From NCBI RefSeq assembly GCF_030269925.1, contig NC_085112.1:9921501-9985500 (forward strand): a stretch of DNA of 64,000 nt, given 5' to 3'. This DNA comes from Bombyx mori. Lineage: Eukaryota > Arthropoda > Insecta > Lepidoptera > Bombycidae. The notes beneath the pieces are model-generated. The model was not told where the DNA came from. It saw only the letters and a list, made by a program, of their open reading frames with translations, and did not search any database. Numbering within the stretch: the first letter of the stretch is position 1; each line of letters starts with the position of its first letter. Positions 33,350 to 43,152 of this stretch are shown here, piece by piece. A program made the position numbers and the translations under genes.

Positions 33350-35483
33350 ATGATGATGGACAATTGTACAAAGTTAGTACCCCAGGAGGGTACCGCCCGC
33401 GAGTCGGGCGGAGAATCCCTCCGTGCTTCTACCTCAGTGGAAGCACGCTGCCCCACGTATTCTGGGGGGGGCAACAATTGCCAGGATGAAGGAGGCTGTG
33501 CGACGGGCAGCGGAATTCCCGTCGAACCGAGGCGCTCCCCGATCGCCGGCTCGATGCGCTCTGCGCTCGCCAGCGAGTCGGGTGCGATCAACCCCACCAG
33601 ACCATCGGTAGGGAAAAAGAGGGGGCGAAGGAAGACCCCACTAACAACGTCCGACGACGGCGGCGCGTCATCTTCCAGCATCGAGGTGCCGGAAAAGACG
33701 ATGGCCATCGAGGAGGTGGCTCCGGTGGTTGCGGGGCCTGCCACAACGAAAGACACGATTCCCGCTCCCCAGCGGCCACCAGTAAGGAGGAGAGGCGCAG
33801 TGTCACCAGCGACGTCGGTGGAATCGATGTCGACGTCGGCCGCGTCCCTGGCTAGCGGGGACGAGGCATTCCGCGACCTCGACCTTGCGCTGGTCAATCT
33901 GGCGAAGCTGCTGTCGACTGTGGCTGCCAAGGGCGCTGAGCCAGGCAGCAGCTACAGGAAAAGGCTCCGGGAGGGAGCCGCTATGGTTAGGACAAAGCTG
34001 ATCCCCACCCTGTCCAAACTCGTCGGGCAGCTTGACTCCAGGGAGAGTCGCATTCTGGAGGACTCCCCGGTCCCTGCCCGCCTAGCAGAGAAGAAATGGT
34101 GGCCTGCATCTCGCGGGCGGTGGCGGATGAGGTCCGCAAACACTTTGCTGGCCTCGAGGAGATGCTCCGCTCCTCGAATGGTTCCGGAAATTGCGTCCCG
34201 GCACCAAAAGCCACGACCGCCATACGGGACTGGGCCGCGCAGCCGACCTCCACTTCTACCCCATCCGCGAGGGTGGCACGACGTGGAGGCCGGAACCAGA
34301 ATATCAGAGGTGCGGGAGCCAAGAATCCCGCCCCGAGATCCCAACCACAGCCTCGTCCCCTTCCTCCTCCCCCGTCAAGCATGGACGAGGGCTGGACAGA
34401 AGTGGTGAAGCGGGGTACCAAAGCACGGCGACAGACAGCAGCTCTGGCAGCGCTCAAGAGGGTCGAGCGCCGACCGCTGCAGCCCGAAATACAGCGCTGG
34501 CGGCCGTGGCTGCTCCCCGCGAGGGTCGAGCACCGGCCGCTAGCAAGAAGAAAAACAGAAAGAAGAAGCCGCGCGCAGCGGGGTCAGCTGCCGTGGTAGT
34601 GACTTTGCTGCCGGGCGCCGCCGAAAAGGGCCTCACCTACAATGAGGTGATGGCCCGGGCGCGCGCAGCCGTAAACCTGACAGAAATCGGTGCAGAGGAA
34701 GGTCTACGCTTCCGGCATACCGCCAATGGGGCGAAGCTGCTGGAATGTCCCGGTGCCGATAGTTCTGGCATCGCGGACAAACTAGTGGCGACGCTCCGCG
34801 TGGCGTTGCCGGAGGAAGAGGTGCGCGTGCACAGGCCGGTGAGGATGGCCGAGATTAGGGTCACCGGCCTGGACGACTGCGCCACCAAGGAGGAGGTGGC
34901 AGCCGCAATAGCCGCCCAGGGGGGATGTGCCCCGGAAAGCGTGACCGTGGGCGAACTTCGCTCAGGGTACTCCGGGGCCAGGTCGGCGTGGGCGCGCTGC
35001 CCTGTGGAGGCGGCCACTTCTTTGGCCACCCCTCCACCGGGAAGATCGACGGGGGATCCGGGGAGACTGCGCGTGGGCTGGATAGCGGCCCACGTGCGTC
35101 TCCAAGAACCACGTGCCTGGCGATGCCTCCGATGCTTCAGCACGGGGCACGGCCTCGCTAGGTGCACCAGCTCGGTTGACCGCAGCGGTCTGTGCTTCCG
35201 TTGCGGCCAACCGGGCCACAAAGCGGCGTCCTGCACGGCCGCCCCGCACTGCGCTCTGTGCGCTGCGGCCGGGCGCAGGGCAAACCACCGGGCGGGAGGC
35301 AAGGCGTGTTTCCCGTCCGGTGATAACACCGAACGAAACCGGCGCCGGAAATCAAAGCGCCGGCAAAAGAGAAGGTTGGCCAGAGGAGCACTGGCCAACG
35401 TTGTAATCCCCGTTGCGGCGCCGGTGCCGGAGAGCGGGGGCAGCGGTGAAGGGGAGGGGGCGATGGATGTGGTCCAACAGTAA
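33350..35483 (+). pseudogene. R1-like ORF1 (gag-like), two frameshifts
   Basis: Gag-like RNA-binding protein of the element. Three consecutive ATGs open it at 33350. The first phase covers a Ser/Thr/Pro-rich N-terminus and a helical region (FRDLDLALVNLAKLLSTV) to about 34090. The second phase carries EEMVACISRAVADEVRKHF and DEGWTEVVKRGTK to about 34460-34530. The third phase carries a basic linker (KKKNRKKKPRAA), the segment GLTYNEVMARARAAV, and three zinc knuckles: CLRCFSTGHGLARC, CFRCGQPGHKAASC and CALCAAAGRRANHRAGGKAC. It ends MDVVQQ at the TAA shared with the ORF2 start. Because each phase holds recognisable gag sequence, I read this as one gene with two frame shifts (at about 34090 and about 34500), not as three genes. 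Confidence 0.75.
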
Positions 35484-35485
35484 TG
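35481..35485 (+). promoter_or_regulatory. TAATG stop-start overlap between ORF1 and ORF2
   Basis: The ORF1 stop TAA (35481-35483) shares its last A with the ORF2 ATG (35483-35485). In the silkworm R1-clade element SART1, a UAAUG junction is known to support translation of ORF2 by termination-reinitiation. The same mechanism is inferred here. Confidence 0.7.
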
Positions 35486-38400
35486 GACCGCACCTATCGC
35501 TTCCTCCAAGGAAACCTTAACCACTCCGCCAGAGCTCAGGACATGCTGTCTCAGAGCATGGCGGAGTGGTCCATAGATGTGGCTGTGGTCGCCGAGCCGT
35601 ACTTCGTTCCCCCGGCAAATGATTGCTGGTTTGGGGACGATGGCGGCCTGGCGGCCATAGTCATAAGAAGAGACGCGGCGATCCCCCCCCTGGCGATGGT
35701 GACCAGGGGCCAAGGGTTCGTTGCAGTGCAGCTGGAAGGGACCGTCGTGATCGGGGCATACTTCTCTCCGAACAGGCCTACCGTCGAGTTCGGGCATTTC
35801 CTGGGCAGGATCGGGGCGATTGCTCGCCGCCTCGCTCCTCGTCCAGTGATTCTCGCGGGGGACCTCAATGCGAAGTCTGTCGCATGGGGCTCCCCCCGCT
35901 CGGACGCTCGGGGTAGGCTACTGGAGAGGTGGGCGAACGCGGCCGGCCTCTGTTTGTTGAATAGAGGGTCGGTTGCGACGTGCGTGCGGTGGCAGGGCGA
36001 GTCCATTGTGGACGTTACTTTTGCGAGCCCGGCCATCGCGCGCCGTATCCGCGACTGGAGGGTTTTGGAGGGGGCGGAGACGCTGTCAGATCACCGATAT
36101 ATTCGGTTTGATCTCTCCGCCCGCTCCGCAGTCGCGGACGCCCACGGTGACTACCCACATGGTGCGCCCCGGTCATTCCCCAGGTGGGCATTGAAGCGCC
36201 TGAATAAGGCGCTACTGATGGAAGCCTCTACGGTGGCGGCGTGGACGCCCATGCGTCCATATCCGGTTGAGATCGAGCGCGAAGCGGGGTGGTTCCGGGA
36301 CACGATGCGACGCATCTGCGACGTATCGATGCCCCGGATCAGCCCTCGGCCTCCCAATCGCCAGGTGTACTGGTGGTCGCCCGAAATCGCGCAACTCCGC
36401 GTGGAGTGCGTTCGGGCGAGGCGCGAGTGCGCCAGGCATCGCCGCCGTCGCTTGCCGCGGCGCAACGATCCGGTTGCGTTCGCGGTGGTGGAGGCCCGGC
36501 TGTACGGCACATTTCGCGTCGCGCAGAGGGCTTTGCAGCTGGCCATCAAAAGAGCCAAGAACCAACACATGGAGGGTCTCTTGGAGACGCTGGATGAGGA
36601 TCCGTGGGGGCGACCCTATCATATGGTGCGCAATAAAATGCGCCCATGGGCCCCCCCAATCACGGAGCGTCTCCAGCCTCAGCAGTTGCGGGACATCGTC
36701 TCGGCGCTGTTCCCGCAGGAGCGGGAGGGATTTATCGCTCCCGCTATGGACGTCCCGTCGGAAAACGGCGGCGACGTCTCTGCTGAGGTGCCCCATATAA
36801 CGGGGGCGGAGCTCCATGTGGCCGTGCGTAAAATGTGCGCGAAGGACACTGCGCCCGGTCCGGACGGCGTCCATGGCCGGGTTTGGGCCTTGGCTCTTGG
36901 TGCCCTGGGGGACCGACTCTTGAGGCTTTACAACTCCTGCCTCGAGTCGGGACGGTTCCCTTCATCGTGGAGGACGGGCAGACTCGTGCTGTTGAGAAAG
37001 GAGGGGCGCCCGGCGGATACTGCCGCCGGGTACCGTCCCATCGTGTTGCTGGATGAGGTGGGCAAGCTGCTGGAACGCATTCTGGCAGTCCGCATCATTC
37101 AGCATCTGGTCGGGGTGGGACCCGATCTGTCGGCGGAGCAGTATGGCTTTCGAGAGGGCCGCTCAACGGTGGACGCGATCCTTCGCGTACGGGCTCTCTC
37201 GGAAGAAGCCGTCTCCAGGGGTGGGGTGGCCTTGGCGGTGTCGCTCGACATCGCCAATGCGTTTAACACCCTGCCCTGGTCCGTGATAGGGGGGGCACTG
37301 GAAAGACACGGAGTGCCTCTCTACCTTCGCCGACTGGTGGGTTCCTACTTGGAGGACAGATCGGTCACGTGTACCGGACACGGTGGGATCGTGCACAGGT
37401 TCCCGGTCGTGCGCGGTGTTCCACAGGGGTCGGTGCTCGGCCCCCTTTTGTGGAATATCGGGTATGACTGGGTACTGAGGGGTGCCCTCCTCCCGGGCCT
37501 AAGCGTAATCGGTTACGCAGACGACACGCTGGTCGTGGCCCGGGGGGGGAGTTTTGCTGAGTCTGCTCGTCTTGCCACCGCTGGGGTGGCGCATGTCGTC
37601 GGCAAAATCAGGAGATTGGGCCTCGACGTGGCGCTCAGTAAATCCGAGGCCATGTGGTTCCACAGGCCCCGGAGAGTGCCACCTGTCGATGCCCATATCA
37701 TGGTTGGAGGCATCCGTATCGAGGTCGGGGTGCAGTTGAAGTACCTCGGCCTCATTCTGGACAGTCGTTGGACCTTCCGTGCTCACTTTCAGAACCTGGT
37801 CCCTCGTTTGTTGGGGGTGGCCGGCGCGTTAAGCCGGCTTCTGCCCAACGTGGGGGGGCCTGACCAGGTGACGCGCCGTCTCTATACGGGGGTGGTGCGA
37901 TCAATGGCCCTATACGGGGCGCCCGTGTGGGGCCAGTCCCTGGCCGTGGGGGTAGCGAAGCTGCTGCAACGGCCGCAACGCACCATCGCGGTCAGGGTCA
38001 TCCGTGGCTATCGCACCATCTCCTTCGAGGCGGCGTGTGTACTGGCTGGGACGGCGCCTTGGGTCCTGGAGGCGGAGGCGCTCGCCGCTGACTATCAGTG
38101 GCGGGCTGACCTTCGTGCCCGGGGCGTGGCACGTCTCAGCCCCAGTGTGGTCAGAGCGCGGAGGGCCCAATCTCGGCGGTCCGTGCTGGAGTCATGGTCC
38201 AGACGGCTGGCCGATCCTTCGGCTGGTCGTAGGTCCGTCGAGGCGATTCGCCCGGTTCTTGTGAACTGGGTGAATCGTGACAGAGGACGCCTCACTTTCC
38301 GGCTCACGCAGGTGCTCACTGGGCATGGTTGCTTCGGTGAGTTCCTGCACCGGATCGGAGCCGAGCCGACGGCAGAGTGCCACCATTGTGGTTGCGACTT

Positions 38401-38665
38401 GGACACGGCGGAGCACACGCTCGTTGCCTGCCCCGCATGGGAGGGGTGGCGCCGTGTCCTCGTCGCAAAAATAGGAAACGACTTGTCGTTGCCGAGTGTT
38501 GTGGCATCGATGCTCGGTGACGACGAGTCGTGGAAGGCGATGCTCGACTTCTGCGAGTGCACCATCTCGCAGAAGGAGGCGGCGGGGCGCGTGAGAGACG
38601 CACAGGCCCGCCGCCGTCGAGCGGGGGCCAGGGAGGCGGATCTCGCCCAAGCCCTGGCCCTCTAA
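35483..38665 (+). CDS. R1-like ORF2: APE endonuclease-reverse transcriptase, intact
   Basis: A 1060-codon frame without interruption, the usual size for R1-clade ORF2. The N-terminal APE-type endonuclease (about 1-225) nicks target DNA: FLQGNLNHSA with the metal-ligand N, VVAEPY, AGDLNAK (D127) and LSDHRYIRF (H204). The RT (about 450-760) shows KDTAPGPDGV, YRPIVLLDEVGKLLERIL, EQYGFREGRSTVDAI, SLDIANAFNTLPW, GVPQGSVLGPLLWN and GYADDTLVV (YADD 678-681), then KYLGLILDSRWTF. Near the C-terminus is the R1-type zinc finger CHHCGCDLDTAEHTLVAC (966-983). All catalytic residues that I can check are present. The start at 35483 is fixed by the TAATG overlap with ORF1. The element could still be catalytically competent, although its ORF1 is broken. 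Confidence 0.93.
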   Translation: MDRTYRFLQGNLNHSARAQDMLSQSMAEWSIDVAVVAEPYFVPPANDCWFGDDGGLAAIVIRRDAAIPPLAMVTRGQGFVAVQLEGTVVIGAYFSPNRPTVEFGHFLGRIGAIARRLAPRPVILAGDLNAKSVAWGSPRSDARGRLLERWANAAGLCLLNRGSVATCVRWQGESIVDVTFASPAIARRIRDWRVLEGAETLSDHRYIRFDLSARSAVADAHGDYPHGAPRSFPRWALKRLNKALLMEASTVAAWTPMRPYPVEIEREAGWFRDTMRRICDVSMPRISPRPPNRQVYWWSPEIAQLRVECVRARRECARHRRRRLPRRNDPVAFAVVEARLYGTFRVAQRALQLAIKRAKNQHMEGLLETLDEDPWGRPYHMVRNKMRPWAPPITERLQPQQLRDIVSALFPQEREGFIAPAMDVPSENGGDVSAEVPHITGAELHVAVRKMCAKDTAPGPDGVHGRVWALALGALGDRLLRLYNSCLESGRFPSSWRTGRLVLLRKEGRPADTAAGYRPIVLLDEVGKLLERILAVRIIQHLVGVGPDLSAEQYGFREGRSTVDAILRVRALSEEAVSRGGVALAVSLDIANAFNTLPWSVIGGALERHGVPLYLRRLVGSYLEDRSVTCTGHGGIVHRFPVVRGVPQGSVLGPLLWNIGYDWVLRGALLPGLSVIGYADDTLVVARGGSFAESARLATAGVAHVVGKIRRLGLDVALSKSEAMWFHRPRRVPPVDAHIMVGGIRIEVGVQLKYLGLILDSRWTFRAHFQNLVPRLLGVAGALSRLLPNVGGPDQVTRRLYTGVVRSMALYGAPVWGQSLAVGVAKLLQRPQRTIAVRVIRGYRTISFEAACVLAGTAPWVLEAEALAADYQWRADLRARGVARLSPSVVRARRAQSRRSVLESWSRRLADPSAGRRSVEAIRPVLVNWVNRDRGRLTFRLTQVLTGHGCFGEFLHRIGAEPTAECHHCGCDLDTAEHTLVACPAWEGWRRVLVAKIGNDLSLPSVVASMLGDDESWKAMLDFCECTISQKEAAGRVRDAQARRRRAGAREADLAQALAL

Positions 38666-39081
38666 GTGTTTCGGGTCTCCCTCACATGTCGGCCTGGGGA
38701 CCGACGAAGGGGGCCTAAGAAGACGACGTGCAAGCTGCTCTGCACGCGTTTTATGCATGAGCATCCGGGTGATGGAAGGCCGGCTATCCTCAACCCACGC
38801 TGGTTCTGACCCAGCGGGGTATTCCGTAGGATAGACCATTCTAACCGGCGCCATCTAGGCGGGCTTCGGATAGCCTGCCGACCGAGAGGGCTGGTGGTCG
38901 TGGCGCCGACGACCGCCAGTCCGGCGTCCCGAGGGGGAGGGTGATGGGAGAGATGTGCTCCGCACTAAACGCTTCACTTTCCCCCCTTGCCTTTTCATGA
39001 GTTTTGTCTCATGCGAGGTTTGGACGTTGGTTGTTGAGAGACAGGAGGTTTTAGTCGGTTCGACTCCGACATGCCCCGCCC
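38666..39081 (+). other. R1-like 3' UTR
   Basis: GC-rich non-coding tail with no poly(A), as in several R1-clade elements whose 3' ends are recognised by structure. Confidence 0.6.
39054..39070 (+). other. tRNA T-arm-like hairpin near LINE 3' end
   Basis: GTCGG-TTCGACT-CCGAC: a perfect 5-bp stem with a 7-base TTCGACT loop. It contains GGTTCGACTCC, a match to the Pol III B-box consensus. No acceptor or anticodon stem can be built around it, so it is not a tRNA gene. Confidence 0.7.
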
Positions 39082-39123
39082 TTTTTACCAATTAATGCAA
39101 TTAATTGCATTAATTGGTAAAAA
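39082..39123. repeat. 42-bp perfect palindrome at LINE 3' junction
   Basis: TTTTTACCAATTAATGCAATT followed by its exact reverse complement, directly after the GC-rich 3' end of the R1-like element. Confidence 0.95.
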
Positions 39124-39169
39124 ATACTATGCAATATCTTTACCGCGGCAGTCCCCGAGTGCCACATGT

Positions 39170-39624
39170 GTTTTTTTTTATTGCTTACTTGTATGGATGA
39201 GATCACGGCCCACCTAGTGTTAAGTGGTTACTGGAGGTCATAGACATCTACAACGTAAATGCCGCCACCCATCTTGAGATATGAGTTCTAGGGTCTCAGT
39301 ATAGTTATAACGGCTGCCCCACCCTTCAAACCAAAACGCATTACTGTTTCACGGCAGAAATAGGCAGAGTGGTGGTGCCTGTGCGTGTGGACTCACAAAT
39401 CGTCCTACCACAATTACCCACCGTCCTACCGAATTACACAAATTATAATTTTGCGGGTTTGATTTTTATTACACGATGTTATTCCTTCACCGTGGAAGTC
39501 AATCGTGAACAATTGTTAAGTACATATTTCATTAGAAAAATTGGTACCCGCCTGCGGGATTCGAACGCCGTTGCATCTCTCGTTACGAATGCACCGGATG
39601 TATTATCCTTTAGGCCACGGTGAC
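39170..39624 (-). repeat. Full-length Bm1-like SINE with tRNA head
   Basis: The only copy here that reaches the 5' end. On the minus strand it starts GTCACCGTGG with an A box (TGGCCTAAAGGATA, 39617-39604) and a B box (GTTCGAATCCC, 39566-39556). A middle segment shared with 16371-16400 follows, then the common body and an A-tail at 39171-39180. Pol III transcription is inferred from the two boxes. Confidence 0.85.
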
Positions 39625-39639
39625 TTCTAAACGTTTGGA

Positions 39640-39840
39640 CTGCTTCACACTAGAAATACTCACTGAGTTTCTTGGTGGATCTTCGCGAAGGCTGCTATTC
39701 CAGTGGTAGATTCAGCGAAGCACTGTTCTTGCTAGGGCAGATTTCAACCGTATTATTTCAAGCTGAGCCCCGCGAGCTCGCCCACCAATTAGGGTGAAAC
39801 CAGAATAACTCCTTGAGGCGGCTAACAGATAGGTAGAAAA
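39640..39840 (+). repeat. Diverged jockey-like LINE family II 3' end
   Basis: Matches the family II 3' UTR with many changes (CTCACTGAGTTTCT, GTAGATTCAGCGAAGCACTG, GAGCCCCGCGAGCTCGCC) and ends in AGGTAGAAAAATAATAATA. 5'-truncated and old. Confidence 0.6.
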
Positions 39841-40695
39841 ATAATAATAATATAAATGAACAAAATAGGAGTACTAATTGATATGAACTTACAAATACGC
39901 TCTAACACCGCAACAACAGTAGGTTTTGTTCTCAATCTACAATTACAAATCATTAATCTTGCTACATGTGTCTACGACACTAATCTCGTATATTTACTGA
40001 AATAACGAAATTCATATGTAATCACTATTTGACTTAACAAAAATATTAAAGAATTTTAAAGAGAAACATTTATAAAATGTAACTTTAATATCTTTCAGAA
40101 TTTAAATAAAACCGACATCGGTAAGGTTAATGTCCTTTTATTAATAATTCATCAAAGGCTCGGAGCCATTTTAAAGGAATCTTGGTAATCGGCGCCAGCC
40201 GGCTTATGCCGTGTTTAACTTAATAGCTCTATTAAATAAATGAGGGAGTGAATGCATGCGAATCTAATAACTTCATAAACTACAGGTACTGATCGTGGTA
40301 CGCTTGAAAATTACGAAGTTTCATTTAATGAAACTGTATTTAGTGTTTGAGAATATATGATCGTCGTCATTTAGATTAGAGTGGAATATGCTTCAGCGGA
40401 GTGTAATATACACCAATATAAAATGAACACAAATGCAAAACATTAAATATCAAATGTGCAATGGGCAGTCGCTATCAGTGAGCTATAGCAGTAGCTATCG
40501 CTAATGATCTCTTCTAGACAACATCAACTGAAAAATAATTATCTAAGGAAATACGTTAACTGTTGTGTACTTATTGATAAAAAAAAAAATGTATATAAAT
40601 ATCAATAATATGTTGATAAAGTTAGGTATTTAATGATAGAAAATGGTTAATAGTGATTCGACTGATGATTCTGTTTTAATAAACATTATTTTTAA
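39841..40695. other. AT-rich unique DNA
   Basis: No gene recognised. Confidence 0.4.
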
Positions 40696-40815
40696 TTTTT
40701 TTTATTGCCCTTGTAGGCAGACGAGCATACGGCCCACCTGATGGTGAGTGGTTACCGTCGCCCATGGACTTCAGCAATGCCAGGGGCAGAGCCAAGCCGC
40801 TGCCTACCGCGAATA
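40696..40815 (-). repeat. LINE 3'-end fragment (family B)
   Basis: Well-preserved minus-strand tail: T-run, TTGCCCTTGTAGGCAGACGA, to GCCAAGCCGCTGCCTACCG. Confidence 0.72.
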
Positions 40816-41125
40816 CCTACTAAAGAATGAACGAGTACCGATGATCCGATAATGTTAAAATTGTAAACACCCTTGTGTCCAATAAAAGAAAATAAGAATA
40901 GTTTGATTTCGTTCCTGTAAATCACCTACCGTCGGAGAAGGGCATCATCCGAAACACTTGAAATCGTCGAGTTCGTCCATAGTGTATTCGACGGTGACAT
41001 TTTTGTCATGTATCATCCACTTTTGAATTGAATTCTCGACTCTGTTATTTCTCAAGCGCTATGACTGGATCTTCATCAAACAATTTACGATAAGAGTCTC
41101 CAGCGCTTCATCCATCATTTTGTTT

Positions 41126-41400
41126 CCTAAGGCAAACGAGCTTACGACTCACCTGATAGTGTATGGTTATCATCGTCCATGGATGTCAGCAATGCCAAGA
41201 GCATAGCCAAGCCGCTACCTACCACTGAATACTCTTCACAAGTCTCGTTTAATGAAGGACATTTCATAGCATTTGGGAAACACGGTGAAGGGAAGTTCAT
41301 TCCAGAGCCGGAGAGCCTTACATGGCAAAAAATATCTCTGGAACCCTACTGTCAATGAACGCAGCGATTCCAAATAGTATGATGGCGGTGGAGTTAGGTG
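41126..41400 (-). pseudogene. Family B LINE 3' end with C-terminal codons
   Basis: A longer minus-strand copy than most. Beyond the tail it carries the same region as 15370-15644, encoding WNELP…VFPKCYEMSF-like C-terminal codons with stops (41250-41330). Diverged and non-functional. Confidence 0.55.
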
Positions 41401-41425
41401 TAGTAAAATTAAAAAGTATAAAAAG

Positions 41426-42930
41426 GAGATGGGCCATCATCTTGAACAATTCCTCAGAGCACTATTATTTTATATTGTAACTTAATATCACACTACTATC
41501 AACGTTTTCTAGGAAGTGCACGAATAGCTTTAAGTAATCGATGTTTTTCGTATATTCAACGAATGTCACAACGGAACGTGACCTGGTTTTACTAGTACTT
41601 AAAATAAATTACACCTTGAAAGATATTAAATATTGTACAAAACGCGATACCTACTACACGATATTGGTTATCGATCGTGTCTTATATTTATTTGTACGTA
41701 AGGTACTATAGCTTATGTTACATACATTTTAACTTTATTTTCTAAAGTAGTCCGCAAACTGATTGATGTTGTACAGATTCCAGCCTCAGGAATCAGTTTA
41801 GGAAGAAATTTAATTTTTTAATGTATTATAAAGTTAAGTATGTCATTGTTGGGAGCACTGGTATGAAATTGTCTATGAAAAAAAACCAAATTGTTTTGTG
41901 AGTTTGTTTGATCATCTACAGAAAACTTTGTGGTACATTCTTTCACTGAACCCGCATCAATTCACTTTTGCAGGTAGGAAAGTGTCAGGCGGGAATCATT
42001 CGGGACGTCTACGTTGTTTCATGGTCGTGATAGATCAAAGTGCAAAAGTATCCTTCTTACATTACTCTTGGAAGCCAGCGACACCTTTGGGAATCTTTTT
42101 ACAATGCATATGAGAGGGGACTACGCGGGATCCACTCAATTTCTTTGAAACACTGTAGCACGTATCGCGTTGAAGGGTTTGGGCTTATGTATCGTTTTCC
42201 AACGACTCAATTTCGATGAGTGGGTGATCTATCAAAGGAAAAGATAAAATTGTAATGTTATTTGGTTCAGATGTTCAATGGGGATATGGAAAAATTAACA
42301 AATGTTTAATTTTTACTACTTTAACTTTACTACTTGACTCCTAGCATATATGTATATGAGATGCGCTAGATAGAAAGGTGTGTGACCTTCTTTGTGTTAA
42401 GTGATTACAAAATAATAAAATAGCTATGTATTCCTTTTTAGGCACATTGCGTGCCAGTTTAGGTTTAGTTAAAGGAGGAGTTAGGAAAGATCAATCATTT
42501 GTATACTTACTTAACTATAGTAAGTGTCGTAAATACATTATTTATATTGTAATTAAATAAAACATACATTATTTACGTTCACTAAGTAATCTGAATGTCG
42601 AATAACGGTCAAATTTAGACTACAACGTGACTAAAGCACTAATTGAGATACTATTTTAATCTCTGAAATACCGCTTAAGCATTAAATTGGTCATTGTTTG
42701 TATGTACTGCATTATTATTGTTGGCCATCGAGTAAGTAGTTGGTAAGATTTATTTTACACTTTACTATTTTCGCAAGGGATACAATGATACTGCCATTAA
42801 AATTTCAAACTACATACATAGTACATATGTGATCACAAGATCAAGATCAAGATTAGCATGAAAAATAGCATAGTAACTTTTTTTTTTAATAAGAACTGTG
42901 CAGCGATTATTATTATCGAATTTACGAGTA
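41426..42930. other. Unique DNA, no gene recognised
   Basis: 41898-42230 is less AT-rich, with a 71-codon plus frame. An AG/GTAGG-like splice motif sits inside it (TTTGCAGGTAGG near 41970). I do not recognise the peptide and do not call an exon. Confidence 0.3.
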
Positions 42931-43152
42931 CTAGCGACCCGCCCTCGCTTCGCTTCGGAAACTGTAATTTATTATTAATTTCTCCTCTATTTAATGGATG
43001 TTATTATACATAAAAACCTTCCTCTTCGATCACTCTATCTATTAAAAAAAAACGCATCAAAATCCGTTGCGTAGTTTTAAAGATTTAAGCATACATAGGG
43101 ATATAGGGACAGAGAGAGCGACTTTGTTTTATACTATGTAGTGATAGTGATT
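42931..43152 (+). repeat. RTE-like LINE 3' end fragment
   Basis: Starts ACTAGCGACCCGCCCTCGC and runs through GCATCAAAATCCGTTGCGTA to GACTTTGTTTTATACTATG, the typical form of RTE-type ends in lepidopteran genomes (from memory). Confidence 0.6.

Larger units (their letters stand above)
32728..39081 (+). mobile_element. Near full-length R1-clade LINE
   Basis: A GC-rich island of about 6.35 kb in AT-rich DNA. It comprises a 5' leader of about 620 bases, ORF1 (gag, three zinc knuckles, frameshifted), an intact ORF2 (APE endonuclease, YADD reverse transcriptase, C-terminal CCHC finger), and a 3' UTR of about 415 bases without a real poly(A) tail. R1 clade is inferred from the gag knuckle order, the ORF2 layout and the C-terminal CCHC. 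The insertion is not in rDNA or TTAGG repeats. The left edge is uncertain: GC-richness already starts near 32666. Confidence 0.85.

Noticed and set aside
34637..35797. 386-codon minus frame opposite the R1-like gag
   Set aside because: GC-rich shadow frame. The plus strand encodes zinc knuckles and the start of ORF2 over the same bases.
39545..39624. tRNA-like A and B boxes as a tRNA gene
   Set aside because: No acceptor stem or anticodon loop folds, and the sequence continues into the SINE body and A-tail.
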